64,000 bases of DNA. Origin: a virus. Positions 49,701 to 57,049 of the stretch are shown here, one piece after another. The stretch covers positions 1 through 64,000 of the IMG/VR virus record IMGVR_UViG_3300017788_003020; one strand, written 5' to 3'. The notes below the pieces were generated by a model. The model ran no database searches, was not told where the DNA came from, and saw nothing but the letters and a program-made list of their open reading frames with translations. The stretch's first letter is position 1, and each line of letters opens with the position of its first letter. The translations under genes and the position numbers were made by a program.

Positions 49701-50068
49701 AAGTATTTTCAAGAAATTCCGCAGTTAATTCAAGATATCTCTGCGAATTACAGGTTGATACAATTAAATATTTATCAGTTGGAGATATTTTAGTAAGTAG
49801 TGATGGGTATGTAAATGTTCAAATTACAAGCGTAACTACACCAAATAAAGTAATAGCTCTTTGGTTAAAAGGAACAAAGGAATATCCTACCAATAATCCT
49901 TTTATCAACTTAGGAATCACAAGCACAACAGGAACTCAATATATCTATAATACAGCCTTATACGATACAAACAAGATTTCTTGGACGATAATCAAGCCTG
50001 TCCCTGAAGATAAAGGGAAGGGTGGCGGAGGCGGAGGAGAAGGCTCTTCAGTTAAACGACCATTATAA
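46772..50068 (+). CDS. Large virion protein with coiled coil and Gly-Thr tract
   Basis: 1098 residues. The first ~610 residues are globular and beta-rich and not assigned. Residues ~620-740 form a long predicted coiled coil (VKDEIENIRKAELEKVINQI... LQQDLTSRDKVLSQREKELRD). Residues ~746-807 are almost only Gly, Thr and Ser (GTGTGTG type), followed by a ~290-residue C-terminal region with Ser/Asn-rich parts and a final globular domain (IGKIKDWIVGLDNESQFF...). Likely a baseplate or fibre component in which the Gly-Thr tract acts as a flexible hinge. Assignment to a named T4 protein is not possible. Confidence 0.6.
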   Translation: MVQSLLQITPYALVEYNYDITELGTEDISFILIDSSYTNSRQILNETKGNNPTSNILDRSAVRLSDTRTWGYLDQDRPIPYNILDASNLISNNLSEITNTNWPVKYETVKLHLLSGYNLEDLDGLLLSIEYPEVSGKTNVVAQIAYLKGDEYVNLNPRPIIINGITYDRYIEVQIPSLYYLNSAFYATPTSASLAYWLTSDNKGFVREGLINITLREIATSSDDGSKLLLTTGNERSVSFKQRDAYSSLVAVLKENEEEDCFEYYPTWEGNFIEDLVANLNGIGGDYYVFHELYVYEQVGFSQIKTDYFVSLQEGDFNSPKKFRPVLKQADSAYSFSIDYVMRLTDRGSGNQIIRMASLTSFDPKRYGRKIEKVNLDGSVKSFKIYNKIVEENKLSINKKSVERKIEKLYTPTFFDFNEVAVNTSNVILKSDGTFTSESVWNWDVIFGQGEAIILLHPFENYVKFKLHRFLEANKTQYLDLRYEVDLFLVIEYAGKQVRFSKVDGFYSTNLAEGEVIFKIPTREANAIYANEGGTFYITSKVPSFIKVKVKDNFIGGIANREANIISKEFYSKGETDNLELIFEGTTYFVPKNMLQVIQVIPNGSGVSETTLYTGKWRRMQEADKVKDEIENIRKAELEKVINQIRTSQLSLNARQTELDKKSAELLALEAKLTAQSASLTSKDSLLNNLQQDLTSRDKVLSQREKELRDNAKKAADAENANIAAFQNQLNKILDAIENIDTSGSGTGGGTGGGTGGGQGSNTDEGGGTGSGTGTGTGTGTGTGTGTGTGSGTGGGTGTGGGTGSGTRVTAKDVINSTGTFNNRVSNNVTITNVASRINYVDFAGRSGNDLGVLPGLGLKPLDTDSGLNSSQKGFGIANSGSKVGGTTATFVGSKSSLTLPKSTTSANRSNNFTDSYSNTGVGNNKKLNNNADSNSGSSSTPPAGNTEKVVIGKIKDWIVGLDNESQFFQTDINLNKVFSRNSAVNSRYLCELQVDTIKYLSVGDILVSSDGYVNVQITSVTTPNKVIALWLKGTKEYPTNNPFINLGITSTTGTQYIYNTALYDTNKISWTIIKPVPEDKGKGGGGGGEGSSVKRPL
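49009..49192 (+). repeat. Hexamer-based Gly-Thr coding tract
   Basis: GGAACA/GGCACA/GGCTCA-type hexanucleotide repeats encode the Gly-Thr/Ser stretch; such tracts can change length in frame. Confidence 0.85.
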
Positions 50069-50082
50069 AATTTCATTCTTAA

Positions 50083-50628
50083 ATGATACTAAATGCCAGA
50101 CAAAACTTATTTGATTTTAGATTCCCAAAGGGATTTTTCTTTCCAGAAATAGAAGAGAAGTATAAGCCGTATATTAGGGCTTTACCTTTGCCTATTGATA
50201 ATGTATCAGATTTCATAAATCATACAATACAATCATTTAGGATGCCTTCTATATCTGTTCCTTCCGCAGAACAAAGACTAAGTGCAAGAAGAACACTTTG
50301 GAGGGGAGGTTTACCTTTTCATTTACTAACAGACCAGAAATTCTCCGTTACTTTCAAATTAACTGAAGGTTATGTGAATTATTTCATCATATATGACCAA
50401 CTTCGTCTATTTCTTGAATTTTCAAATGAAATAGAATATCTACCTACATGTAAACTTAGGCTATTAGACTATGGTGGAAAAGAATTTGTTTCTATTAGAC
50501 TTCAACAAATAACCATGGTTGGAATAGGAACTCTTGAACTAAGTTTCACATCCGCTTTGCCTCAACAAAGTAATTTTACCTGCGATTTCACATTCAATAT
50601 TTTTGAATTAGAGAAAGAATATCAATAA
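50083..50628 (+). CDS. Tail-tube-like virion protein
   Basis: 181 residues. The C-terminus FVSIRLQQITMVGIGTLELSFTSALPQQSNFTCDFTFN has the long beta-hairpin and final strands seen in tube-forming and tube-initiator proteins of contractile tails (gp19/gp54-like fold). Length is close to tube proteins. It lies directly after the baseplate genes, consistent with a tube or tube-initiator role. Sequence similarity by eye is weak. Confidence 0.5.
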   Translation: MILNARQNLFDFRFPKGFFFPEIEEKYKPYIRALPLPIDNVSDFINHTIQSFRMPSISVPSAEQRLSARRTLWRGGLPFHLLTDQKFSVTFKLTEGYVNYFIIYDQLRLFLEFSNEIEYLPTCKLRLLDYGGKEFVSIRLQQITMVGIGTLELSFTSALPQQSNFTCDFTFNIFELEKEYQ

Positions 50629-50678
50629 TATTCCTTATATTTGCATACAAATTTTCAATTACATAAGGAGGTATTTGT

Positions 50679-51389
50679 ATGTATAATATTGCATATCTTA
50701 GAAACTGTTTGTTTTTTGATATCGAAACAGTAGGGAGATGTCAAACATTTGATGAATGTTTGGAAAAAGAACCTGTCGTAGCTGACATTTGGTTGGAAAA
50801 AGGTTCTATGATGGATAAGTTCAAATCTAACCCAGAGGGATTTTATGAAACTAATGCGGGTCTTTATCCTGAATATGGAAAAATTATTTGTATTTCTTTT
50901 GGGTATTGGGATACATCAGATAAGAAATGGAAAATAGAGTGTCTTGATGAATCCAATATGACTGAAAAAGAAATGCTTTTTGAATTCGGTAAAAGATTAA
51001 ATACTGATTTTAGAAATCATGTTCTTTCAGGGTATAATATCAAAAATTTTGATATCCCATATGTTTACAGAAGAATGCTCGCTAACAAGATACTTCCACC
51101 ATCTCAAATAGATAATGGCGATAAAAAACCATGGGAAGTTAGAGCATATGATTTGTATAGAACTTGGACTGAATCCAGTGGAATAGTTGGAATGTGTAAC
51201 TTTGAATTAGTATGCACATTGATGGGAGTTCCTTCATCAAAGGGCGGTTCAGTTAAAGGTAAGTATGTTTCTAAAGCATATTACGAAGGAAGGATAAAAG
51301 AAATTAGCGAATATTGCGAAAGAGATGTAGAAGCATCTATAAAATTAGCAATAGAATTTTCGGCGGAAAAACTTGAAGAAACAATATAA
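50679..51389 (+). CDS. Stand-alone PolB-type 3'-5' exonuclease (DEDD family)
   Basis: 236 residues. All four exonuclease acids can be placed: NCLFFDIETVG (Exo I, D-x-E), LSGYNIKNFDIPYVYRR (Exo II, N-x-x-x-F-D) and ISEYCERDVEASI (Exo III, Y-x-x-x-D). The fold is the RNase H-like exonuclease of family B polymerases, here without a polymerase. The gene has a strong AAGGAGG before its ATG and a TATATTTG at 50636-50643, without a well placed -33 TTG. It could proofread for the split polymerase at 59961 or act in recombination or repair. Confidence 0.85.
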   Translation: MYNIAYLRNCLFFDIETVGRCQTFDECLEKEPVVADIWLEKGSMMDKFKSNPEGFYETNAGLYPEYGKIICISFGYWDTSDKKWKIECLDESNMTEKEMLFEFGKRLNTDFRNHVLSGYNIKNFDIPYVYRRMLANKILPPSQIDNGDKKPWEVRAYDLYRTWTESSGIVGMCNFELVCTLMGVPSSKGGSVKGKYVSKAYYEGRIKEISEYCERDVEASIKLAIEFSAEKLEETI

Positions 51390-51422
51390 AAAAGTAGAAC
51401 TTAAATGTTCTCCTTTTTATTT

Positions 51423-52196
51423 TTAAAGTTCATCGAACAGCTCTTTGAAACTTGGAATATTTCTATACTTAGAAAGAGACCAAATTTTTTCAAGTTCTGA
51501 GTATTTAGATGTCTTCAATATATGATTTATTGGTGTATTAGAAGTTGCTCTTTCGATATAAGGACTTTTACCTTTTTTCCAAGCAACATAATTCAAAAGT
51601 TCATATTCGGTGTGCGTATCTTTTGGTATAATATGATATGTGCCTTCTTTTATTTGGGTATGGTTTTCTACTATAGTTTGAATTAAAGAGTTAAGAGCAG
51701 TTTTAGTTATCATTGAACGTTTTATATCAATAGCACCATGATACACTCTATCTTCCGAAAAGTCTATATTGCTAATTGACATTTCATCAAACAATTCATA
51801 TCTTAAAGTCCATACTCTGTTGCTTACAATTTCTTCTTTGGAAATGATTTCTAAAAATTCTTGTTCGGGATTATATTCATCAATTTCTGTAGATTCATTC
51901 CAGTTTGAATTTCCAAATACATATCCAGATGATGTGAAAATAAATTTAAGATTAGGATATGTTTCATACAAAAATTTAGAAACTCCTGAATGAAATACCC
52001 ATGGATAGTTTGTATCATAAATTACCCACTCTATTGAGTTATTACTTTCCAAAGTCTTAATGATAAATTCTTTTGGATTATCATCTGAATAATCTTCATT
52101 AGATACAAAAACACTTGCGTTCCATGGTTTTATTACTTTAGATAGTACAAGAACTTTTATTCCTTCGTTATGATGATGAGTTGGTTCTATCTGCAT
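51423..52196 (-). CDS. RmlD-like sugar reductase, divergent
   Basis: 257 residues. LKFIFTSSGYVFGNSNWNESTEIDEYNPE resembles the S-T-D-Y-V-F-D-G segment and following loop of RmlD (dTDP-4-dehydrorhamnose reductase), and HIIPKDTHTEYELLNYVAWKKG its C-terminal part. The N-terminal G-x-x-G-x-x-G nucleotide motif and the Y-x-x-x-K pair are not obvious, so it may be inactive or altered. Function by context: the RmlB-like gene at 36891 could supply a precursor. Confidence 0.45.
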   Translation of the reverse strand: MQIEPTHHHNEGIKVLVLSKVIKPWNASVFVSNEDYSDDNPKEFIIKTLESNNSIEWVIYDTNYPWVFHSGVSKFLYETYPNLKFIFTSSGYVFGNSNWNESTEIDEYNPEQEFLEIISKEEIVSNRVWTLRYELFDEMSISNIDFSEDRVYHGAIDIKRSMITKTALNSLIQTIVENHTQIKEGTYHIIPKDTHTEYELLNYVAWKKGKSPYIERATSNTPINHILKTSKYSELEKIWSLSKYRNIPSFKELFDEL

Positions 52197-52232
52197 GAGG
52201 GTATATCCTAACTTTATTACTGGAATTTATAG

Positions 52233-52937
52233 TTATAGTGAATTTTCAGGATTTTGTTCTTCTTCGTTAGGTTCTTCATATTTTAACTTTATAACATCAA
52301 TCTTCTGCTCTGTTATTTCGTCAATTCTTTTTTCTTCTTCAAAAGTTTTTCGAGTTTCTTCTATCTCAGTTGCATTTTTTATAGCCATGAGAAGATTCTT
52401 AGTTCCTCGAAATTTAAGAGACTCTGAATTAACATTTTCAGTGTTTTCAATCGACAGCTTGTTTTGCTCAAATAATTCACTCTTTAAATCTTTATAGTTT
52501 TTCTCCAAAACCATTATAGTTTGGAGTAATTCTTTGGGTAAATTATTTTTTGTTCCTAAAATAGAAGAAAGAGCGGCATACATCTTATAGTCATCATCTC
52601 CAGAATCTATTCTTTCCATGATTTGAATTACCGCAACATCACTCACAGCTTTTTTCCAAAGAATTTCAGATAAGGCTATTGAATCTATATTCAATCTCTG
52701 TTGAATCTTTGGGTCGAGCATATTTTCATTTGTGACATAAGATTCACAAAATGCTTCTATGATTGGTCTAACACTTTGATTAGTTTCATCAAGAAGTTTT
52801 CTGAAATCTGTAAAACCAACCTTTGGTTTTGTAACAGATTGCATGATTTTAGGGTCTTGGCGTATTTTTCCTTGGAGGTCTTGATTTACCTTTTCAAGTT
52901 CTCTAAGTATGTCTATTTCTTGACTATTTGAATCCAT
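52233..52937 (-). CDS. Hypothetical virion-associated protein
   Basis: 234 residues, acidic and mostly helical, with EKVNQDLQGKIRQDPKIMQ near the N-terminus and a charged C-terminus (EEEKRIDEITEQKIDVIKLKYEE). It sits between two minus-strand genes near the structural block. A scaffold-like or assembly role would fit the composition but is a guess. Confidence 0.5.
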   Translation of the reverse strand: MDSNSQEIDILRELEKVNQDLQGKIRQDPKIMQSVTKPKVGFTDFRKLLDETNQSVRPIIEAFCESYVTNENMLDPKIQQRLNIDSIALSEILWKKAVSDVAVIQIMERIDSGDDDYKMYAALSSILGTKNNLPKELLQTIMVLEKNYKDLKSELFEQNKLSIENTENVNSESLKFRGTKNLLMAIKNATEIEETRKTFEEEKRIDEITEQKIDVIKLKYEEPNEEEQNPENSL

Positions 52938-52968
52938 ATTGTAACCTTTCTTTAACTATTATATAAAA

Positions 52969-54939
52969 TTATAGCAATTTGTTTGGATGCCCACCAACGT
53001 AAGGCAATTTAATTCTTGGTATTGCATTATCTATGATTAAAGATTGATTAGAATCTGCAACTATTGATTCATTCAAGAATTTTTGCATCTTTTCAGGTTC
53101 AATAGTAACTGACATCAATCTTAGATTTGTAATCTTCATATAACTTGCAGGTAACTTATACTTGTAAACATGAGATACATCTGTTACTGCAATATCATTA
53201 TAGGTGTATTCATATAAAACATCCATATCTGTAGTTGTAGGCATATTTGTAGCAGGACTCCACTTTCTTTTTAAGATGCTCAAAGAAACTTGCTTATATT
53301 TTGCTGAATAATTAAATACCAAACAATACCAAGTATCGAGCTCTAACTTGTTAGGCAAAACGAAATTATAATCTATAGTTCCTATTCTTGCTAAAAAGAA
53401 CCTACCTTCATGTGATTGTAAAACCACACCTTTATTAGTATAAATTCCATCTATGAAAACATTTGGTAAGTTCTTTCTTACTTTAACGCCAACATAAAAT
53501 TCCCATCCTGTAAAATTACCGTCTACATAGGCTTTTACCTCTGGTTCAATGCTTATTCTAACTTTGTTAGCGGCTATTTTTTGAATGACTACTCCCCATA
53601 GTGAAAACCCACTATCTGCTTTTGAGAAGGTGACGACTTCTCCTAATTTTGCGCCAATATCGGCATTTGTTGTAATAATATATTCAAGACCATATTCTTC
53701 AATATTTGTTACGCTTCTAACGATAGTCGTTGGGTTTTTAAGTAAAAACCAACAAGTAAATGCCCTTTCTGCACTTGTATCCCACGAAACAGGAACGAGA
53801 TAATCTACCATAGTTCTCGTAACTCCTTCTTTATCAATAGGAGATGCGCTTAAATCATATCTATAATGTGATATAAGTGTATGATAATTGAGTAGGTCTC
53901 TTTCTTCTATTTGTAGATTTGGGTCAATATAGTCTCTAACTTTATCTGAACGCCTTGTTGCGATTGTAAACTGTTGTTCATTCGTTATTTTATCTATTTC
54001 ATTATCAAGAGCAACACCGAATAACTCTTCTGTTGAATTTGATAATTGGTCTATTTCCGACAATAAGCTTTCATCTTTAATAACATTTGCTTTATCAGCA
54101 TACTTAACAAGAGAAACTATAAAGTATAAGTCTTTATACATGAAATCTCTATGTGGATAAGAAGAAGATACTTCATATAAACGATTTGTAATAGGAAGAT
54201 AAATGATATCTCTTTTTTGAGGCATTAGTCCTTTTCCAAAAAATGCTTCAAAATATCTTTTGTCTATATGAACTAAAAATGGCTCTTCATAATCAATATT
54301 AAATGGATTAAAATTTAATTTTGAATCTGGGAATTGATTCTGAGGAACCATAATTTTAAGACACTTATAGTCTTTCGATGATTGATATATGCCATATTCT
54401 TTAAGTATAACATCCAAAGAACGCATTTGTGGGGTTACACGAATATAAGCGGCATTGTGACCAAATATCTTATTTATATTTAAGGATAGATTCTTTTGAA
54501 GCTCAAGGCCTAAATTAACGGCATATGGGTCAAATGAAAAATCGTTTAAGAAAGCTGTTCCGCGAGAGTTACCAACGCTAAAGGCATTCACTGGCGTTGG
54601 CATAAAGCTATCTCTTGGGTCTGGGACTGTTGTTGTAATAAGTTTCCCTATGCTATTTATAGTTATCGGAGAACCCGATGCGAGGATATATTTAAGTTGT
54701 AAATATAATATATCTTCGCCTACAACATCTATGTTTTGAAGGTTCGTTAAGTTAAATTCTATCCAAGCAGACCAAGTATCTTGGTCATAACTCCAACGAA
54801 GTTGGCGGTCTATAGAAGTTCCGTCATAATCATCATATTGTATATCTTCATCTATTTGATAAGTTTCAATCTTATCAAGATTTGTATAACTTTGGGTTAG
54901 AACTATATAATCACCAGGAAGTGATAGATATGATGCCAT
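52969..54939 (-). CDS. Large virion structural protein with LamG-like C-terminal domain
   Basis: 656 residues. The N-terminal half (SWSAWIEFNL, GEDILYLQLKYIL, NHDFMYKDLYFIVSLV-like segments) is beta-rich and unassigned. Residues ~440-640 have VFIDGIYTNKGVVLQSHEGRFFLARIG, then LELDTWYCLVFNYSAKYKQVSLSIL and MKITNLRLM, the pattern of concanavalin/LamG-type domains that bind sugars. A baseplate or receptor-binding role is plausible. A GATATATAG element is 25 nt upstream. Confidence 0.6.
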   Translation of the reverse strand: MASYLSLPGDYIVLTQSYTNLDKIETYQIDEDIQYDDYDGTSIDRQLRWSYDQDTWSAWIEFNLTNLQNIDVVGEDILYLQLKYILASGSPITINSIGKLITTTVPDPRDSFMPTPVNAFSVGNSRGTAFLNDFSFDPYAVNLGLELQKNLSLNINKIFGHNAAYIRVTPQMRSLDVILKEYGIYQSSKDYKCLKIMVPQNQFPDSKLNFNPFNIDYEEPFLVHIDKRYFEAFFGKGLMPQKRDIIYLPITNRLYEVSSSYPHRDFMYKDLYFIVSLVKYADKANVIKDESLLSEIDQLSNSTEELFGVALDNEIDKITNEQQFTIATRRSDKVRDYIDPNLQIEERDLLNYHTLISHYRYDLSASPIDKEGVTRTMVDYLVPVSWDTSAERAFTCWFLLKNPTTIVRSVTNIEEYGLEYIITTNADIGAKLGEVVTFSKADSGFSLWGVVIQKIAANKVRISIEPEVKAYVDGNFTGWEFYVGVKVRKNLPNVFIDGIYTNKGVVLQSHEGRFFLARIGTIDYNFVLPNKLELDTWYCLVFNYSAKYKQVSLSILKRKWSPATNMPTTTDMDVLYEYTYNDIAVTDVSHVYKYKLPASYMKITNLRLMSVTIEPEKMQKFLNESIVADSNQSLIIDNAIPRIKLPYVGGHPNKLL

Positions 54940-54964
54940 TTTGATTAAATATAATATTACCCCT

Positions 54965-54973
54965 CTATATATC
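54965..54973 (-). promoter_or_regulatory. GATATATA element
   Basis: GATATATAG on the minus strand, 25 nt before the structural gene starting at 54939. Confidence 0.45.
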
Positions 54974-55059
54974 TTATATTTTTAAGTGTTTGTATATTCC
55001 ACAGTAAAAACTTCAGGTTAGAACTTTAACATGGTGTAAGCAAAATATGCTAAATTTTA

Positions 55060-55068
55060 GATATATAA
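55060..55068 (+). promoter_or_regulatory. GATATATA element
   Basis: GATATATAA within TTTTAGATATATAA, 22 nt before the leader-bearing gene at 55091. Confidence 0.45.
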
Positions 55069-55090
55069 ATCTCAAATTAATAGAATAACT

Positions 55091-55270
55091 ATGAATTATC
55101 TTGAATTATTCGAAAAATGGTCTGAAAAATACAAGAAGAGCATAAATTGCAAAAACCCCAAGGGATTTTCTCAAAGGGCTCACTGTGCAGGAAGGAAAAA
55201 GAAAGCTCGTAAAAAATTGAAGAATTATGAGTCTTGGGTTATAGAAAATTATTATCTAAAGCAAACTTGA
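55091..55270 (+). CDS. Small basic leader-bearing protein with GFSQRAHC motif
   Basis: 59 residues starting MNYLELFEKWSEKYKKS, a shared-leader copy. Then comes NPKGFSQRAHCAGRKKKARK, a short motif that recurs in phage proteins, here between C20 and C32 with H31 beside it, so zinc binding is possible. Strongly basic, as expected of a small DNA-associated internal protein. It overlaps the convergent Dam-like gene by 15 nt. Confidence 0.6.
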   Translation: MNYLELFEKWSEKYKKSINCKNPKGFSQRAHCAGRKKKARKKLKNYESWVIENYYLKQT

Positions 55271-55846
55271 TATATTAGAATTACTCTTATTTAATCCCGT
55301 AGTTTTACTTAATAATGGTGTTATATCAACTACAGCCCCATATTCAATAAATACATCAAAAAATTTAGAATAATTATCACCCCAGTATGTCATGGCACAA
55401 GCCATAGGAGCGCCCTTTCCAACATCTTTTCCATTTTCTAAAAAGCGCAGTCTTGTATCATATAGAAAACATATAGATTTAGCCTTACTAAAAACATAAT
55501 TTTTCCAATGGGATGTATTAGAAGCAACAGGTATTAGTGCTAAAACTTCTGAATTATATTTTTCATTGGCAAACGCACACTTTTCAAGCCAATGCTTAAT
55601 AGATGTTTTTCTAATTTTGTCTATACCATATGGGGGATTGACATAGATTGATGGATAATTCCATTGCTCTTTAAGTCCATCATGTTTAGGTAGTCTATAT
55701 TCAACAATAGCATTTACTATTGAGTATTCATTAGAACATGGGTCTAAGTGTATTTTACCGCCAAAAAATTTTCTTACAGCGTTTACATATTTTTCAGGCG
55801 TGCCCCAACTTTGACTTTTAGTATTTATTTTTCGACCTGCACTCAT
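55256..55846 (-). CDS. Phage-type DNA N6-adenine methyltransferase (Dam-like)
   Basis: 196 residues. WGTPEKYVNAVRKFFGGKIHLDPCS and YVNPPYGIDKI match the phage Dam family (DNA N-6-adenine-methyltransferase), with NPPY as the catalytic motif and LDPCS in place of the SAM-binding motif. It methylates adenine in DNA, likely to protect phage DNA from restriction. SAM would be supplied by the phage MetK. It lies at the end of the minus-strand replication operon. Confidence 0.9.
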   Translation of the reverse strand: MSAGRKINTKSQSWGTPEKYVNAVRKFFGGKIHLDPCSNEYSIVNAIVEYRLPKHDGLKEQWNYPSIYVNPPYGIDKIRKTSIKHWLEKCAFANEKYNSEVLALIPVASNTSHWKNYVFSKAKSICFLYDTRLRFLENGKDVGKGAPMACAMTYWGDNYSKFFDVFIEYGAVVDITPLLSKTTGLNKSNSNISSLL

Positions 55847-55868
55847 TATAGATGTATTAAGATTTGAA

Positions 55869-56561
55869 TTAAATATCTCTTGGTTGCATTATAGCCGAGT
55901 CTCTTTCTTTTTTACCGTCAATAAAAAATACATCAAACGGAGTTTGTTTTCTTAGTTCTTTTTCAAAAACAACAACACTATCGTGATAATGAATCCCAGA
56001 AATTGTATTTGCATAATACTTATTCTCTGTTTCTGGATTATCAAAATGATAAGCGGTTAAGTGGTCTATTAAATTTTTAGTAAATTCCACCATAGTATGA
56101 GGTTCTCTAAATCCACCACCATAATATGACCAATAAGATGTATGAGTATCTTCTATAAAATAAATTCCACCATCGTTTATGATAGGAAAAAGCCATGTGA
56201 AAGAATTTATCACATGTTCATTCAGATGGCTACCATCATCTATGATGATATCAAAACTTCCATATTTTTGTATAATTCTATCTATATCATCTTTACTGTT
56301 TTGACTACCTATAAAAACTTCTATATTTTCACCAGAATGTTCTAAACAATTTGAGTCTATATCTAATCCAACTATTAAGGAGTTTTTACCGAAATAATTT
56401 TTCCACATTCTAAGTGAGCCCCCACCGCTCACGCCTATTTCTAATAGACGGATGTCTTTATCCTTAAACTTTGAGAAATATTTTCTGTAAAGTTCAAAAT
56501 AATGGTTCCACTTGTGGACAAGTCTGCCCTCTGTATTCCCTAAAAAATCTAAATTTTCCAT
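55869..56561 (-). CDS. SAM-dependent methyltransferase (MycE/macrocin-type)
   Basis: 230 residues. RLLEIGVSGGGSLRMWKNYFG (motif I), SLIVGLDIDSNC, FDIIIDDGSHLNEHVINSF and GGIYFIEDTHTSYW match class I methyltransferases related to macrocin O-methyltransferase, which modify sugars. FREPHTMVEFTKNLIDHL also fits. The substrate is unknown; glycan methylation would match other genes in this window. It precedes the Dam-like gene on the same strand. Confidence 0.8.
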   Translation of the reverse strand: MENLDFLGNTEGRLVHKWNHYFELYRKYFSKFKDKDIRLLEIGVSGGGSLRMWKNYFGKNSLIVGLDIDSNCLEHSGENIEVFIGSQNSKDDIDRIIQKYGSFDIIIDDGSHLNEHVINSFTWLFPIINDGGIYFIEDTHTSYWSYYGGGFREPHTMVEFTKNLIDHLTAYHFDNPETENKYYANTISGIHYHDSVVVFEKELRKQTPFDVFFIDGKKERDSAIMQPRDI

Positions 56562-56573
56562 ATATTTTTTACT

Positions 56574-57032
56574 TTAGAATAGTCTTCCTATTTTTTTATT
56601 TTTGAATATTTTATAATCAACATTTAATTCGTTTAAGAGCTCTTCTTTGAATTTTACTGGGATTGCATTAAAAAACTGGGAAAGATTAATCTTTAGAATT
56701 TCTGATGTTTTATTGATAAGTTCAACTCTTGACCACTCTAAATTTTTAGTATTTGCATGTACAAAAACATATAATTCAGATAGATGGTTTTTTGGAAATT
56801 TCTTTTGCTCAACTAAATAGTGAGCAAATTCTGATTTTTCTATTATCTCTACAAGGTGGTCTTCTAATCTGGATTTTCTATCATACTCTTGTGGGTCAGT
56901 GCAATAGTCCATATAATCATTAACAAAGACGGAATCGAGAGTATTGCTTGAATTTGCAGTGAACTCAATATTGCTTTGGTTATAATCATTATCTAAGATT
57001 TTATCTCCTCTTTTATACTTCGAATTGCTCAT
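56574..57032 (-). CDS. Hypothetical protein in replication operon
   Basis: 152 residues. Helical and charged, with SRLEDHLVEIIEKSEFAHYLVEQKKFPKNHLSELYVFVHA. It follows the helicase gene by 17 nt. By position it could be a helicase loader or other replication accessory factor, but nothing in the sequence shows this. Confidence 0.5.
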   Translation of the reverse strand: MSNSKYKRGDKILDNDYNQSNIEFTANSSNTLDSVFVNDYMDYCTDPQEYDRKSRLEDHLVEIIEKSEFAHYLVEQKKFPKNHLSELYVFVHANTKNLEWSRVELINKTSEILKINLSQFFNAIPVKFKEELLNELNVDYKIFKNKKIGRLF

Positions 57033-57049
57033 ATTTATTTCCTTTATTT

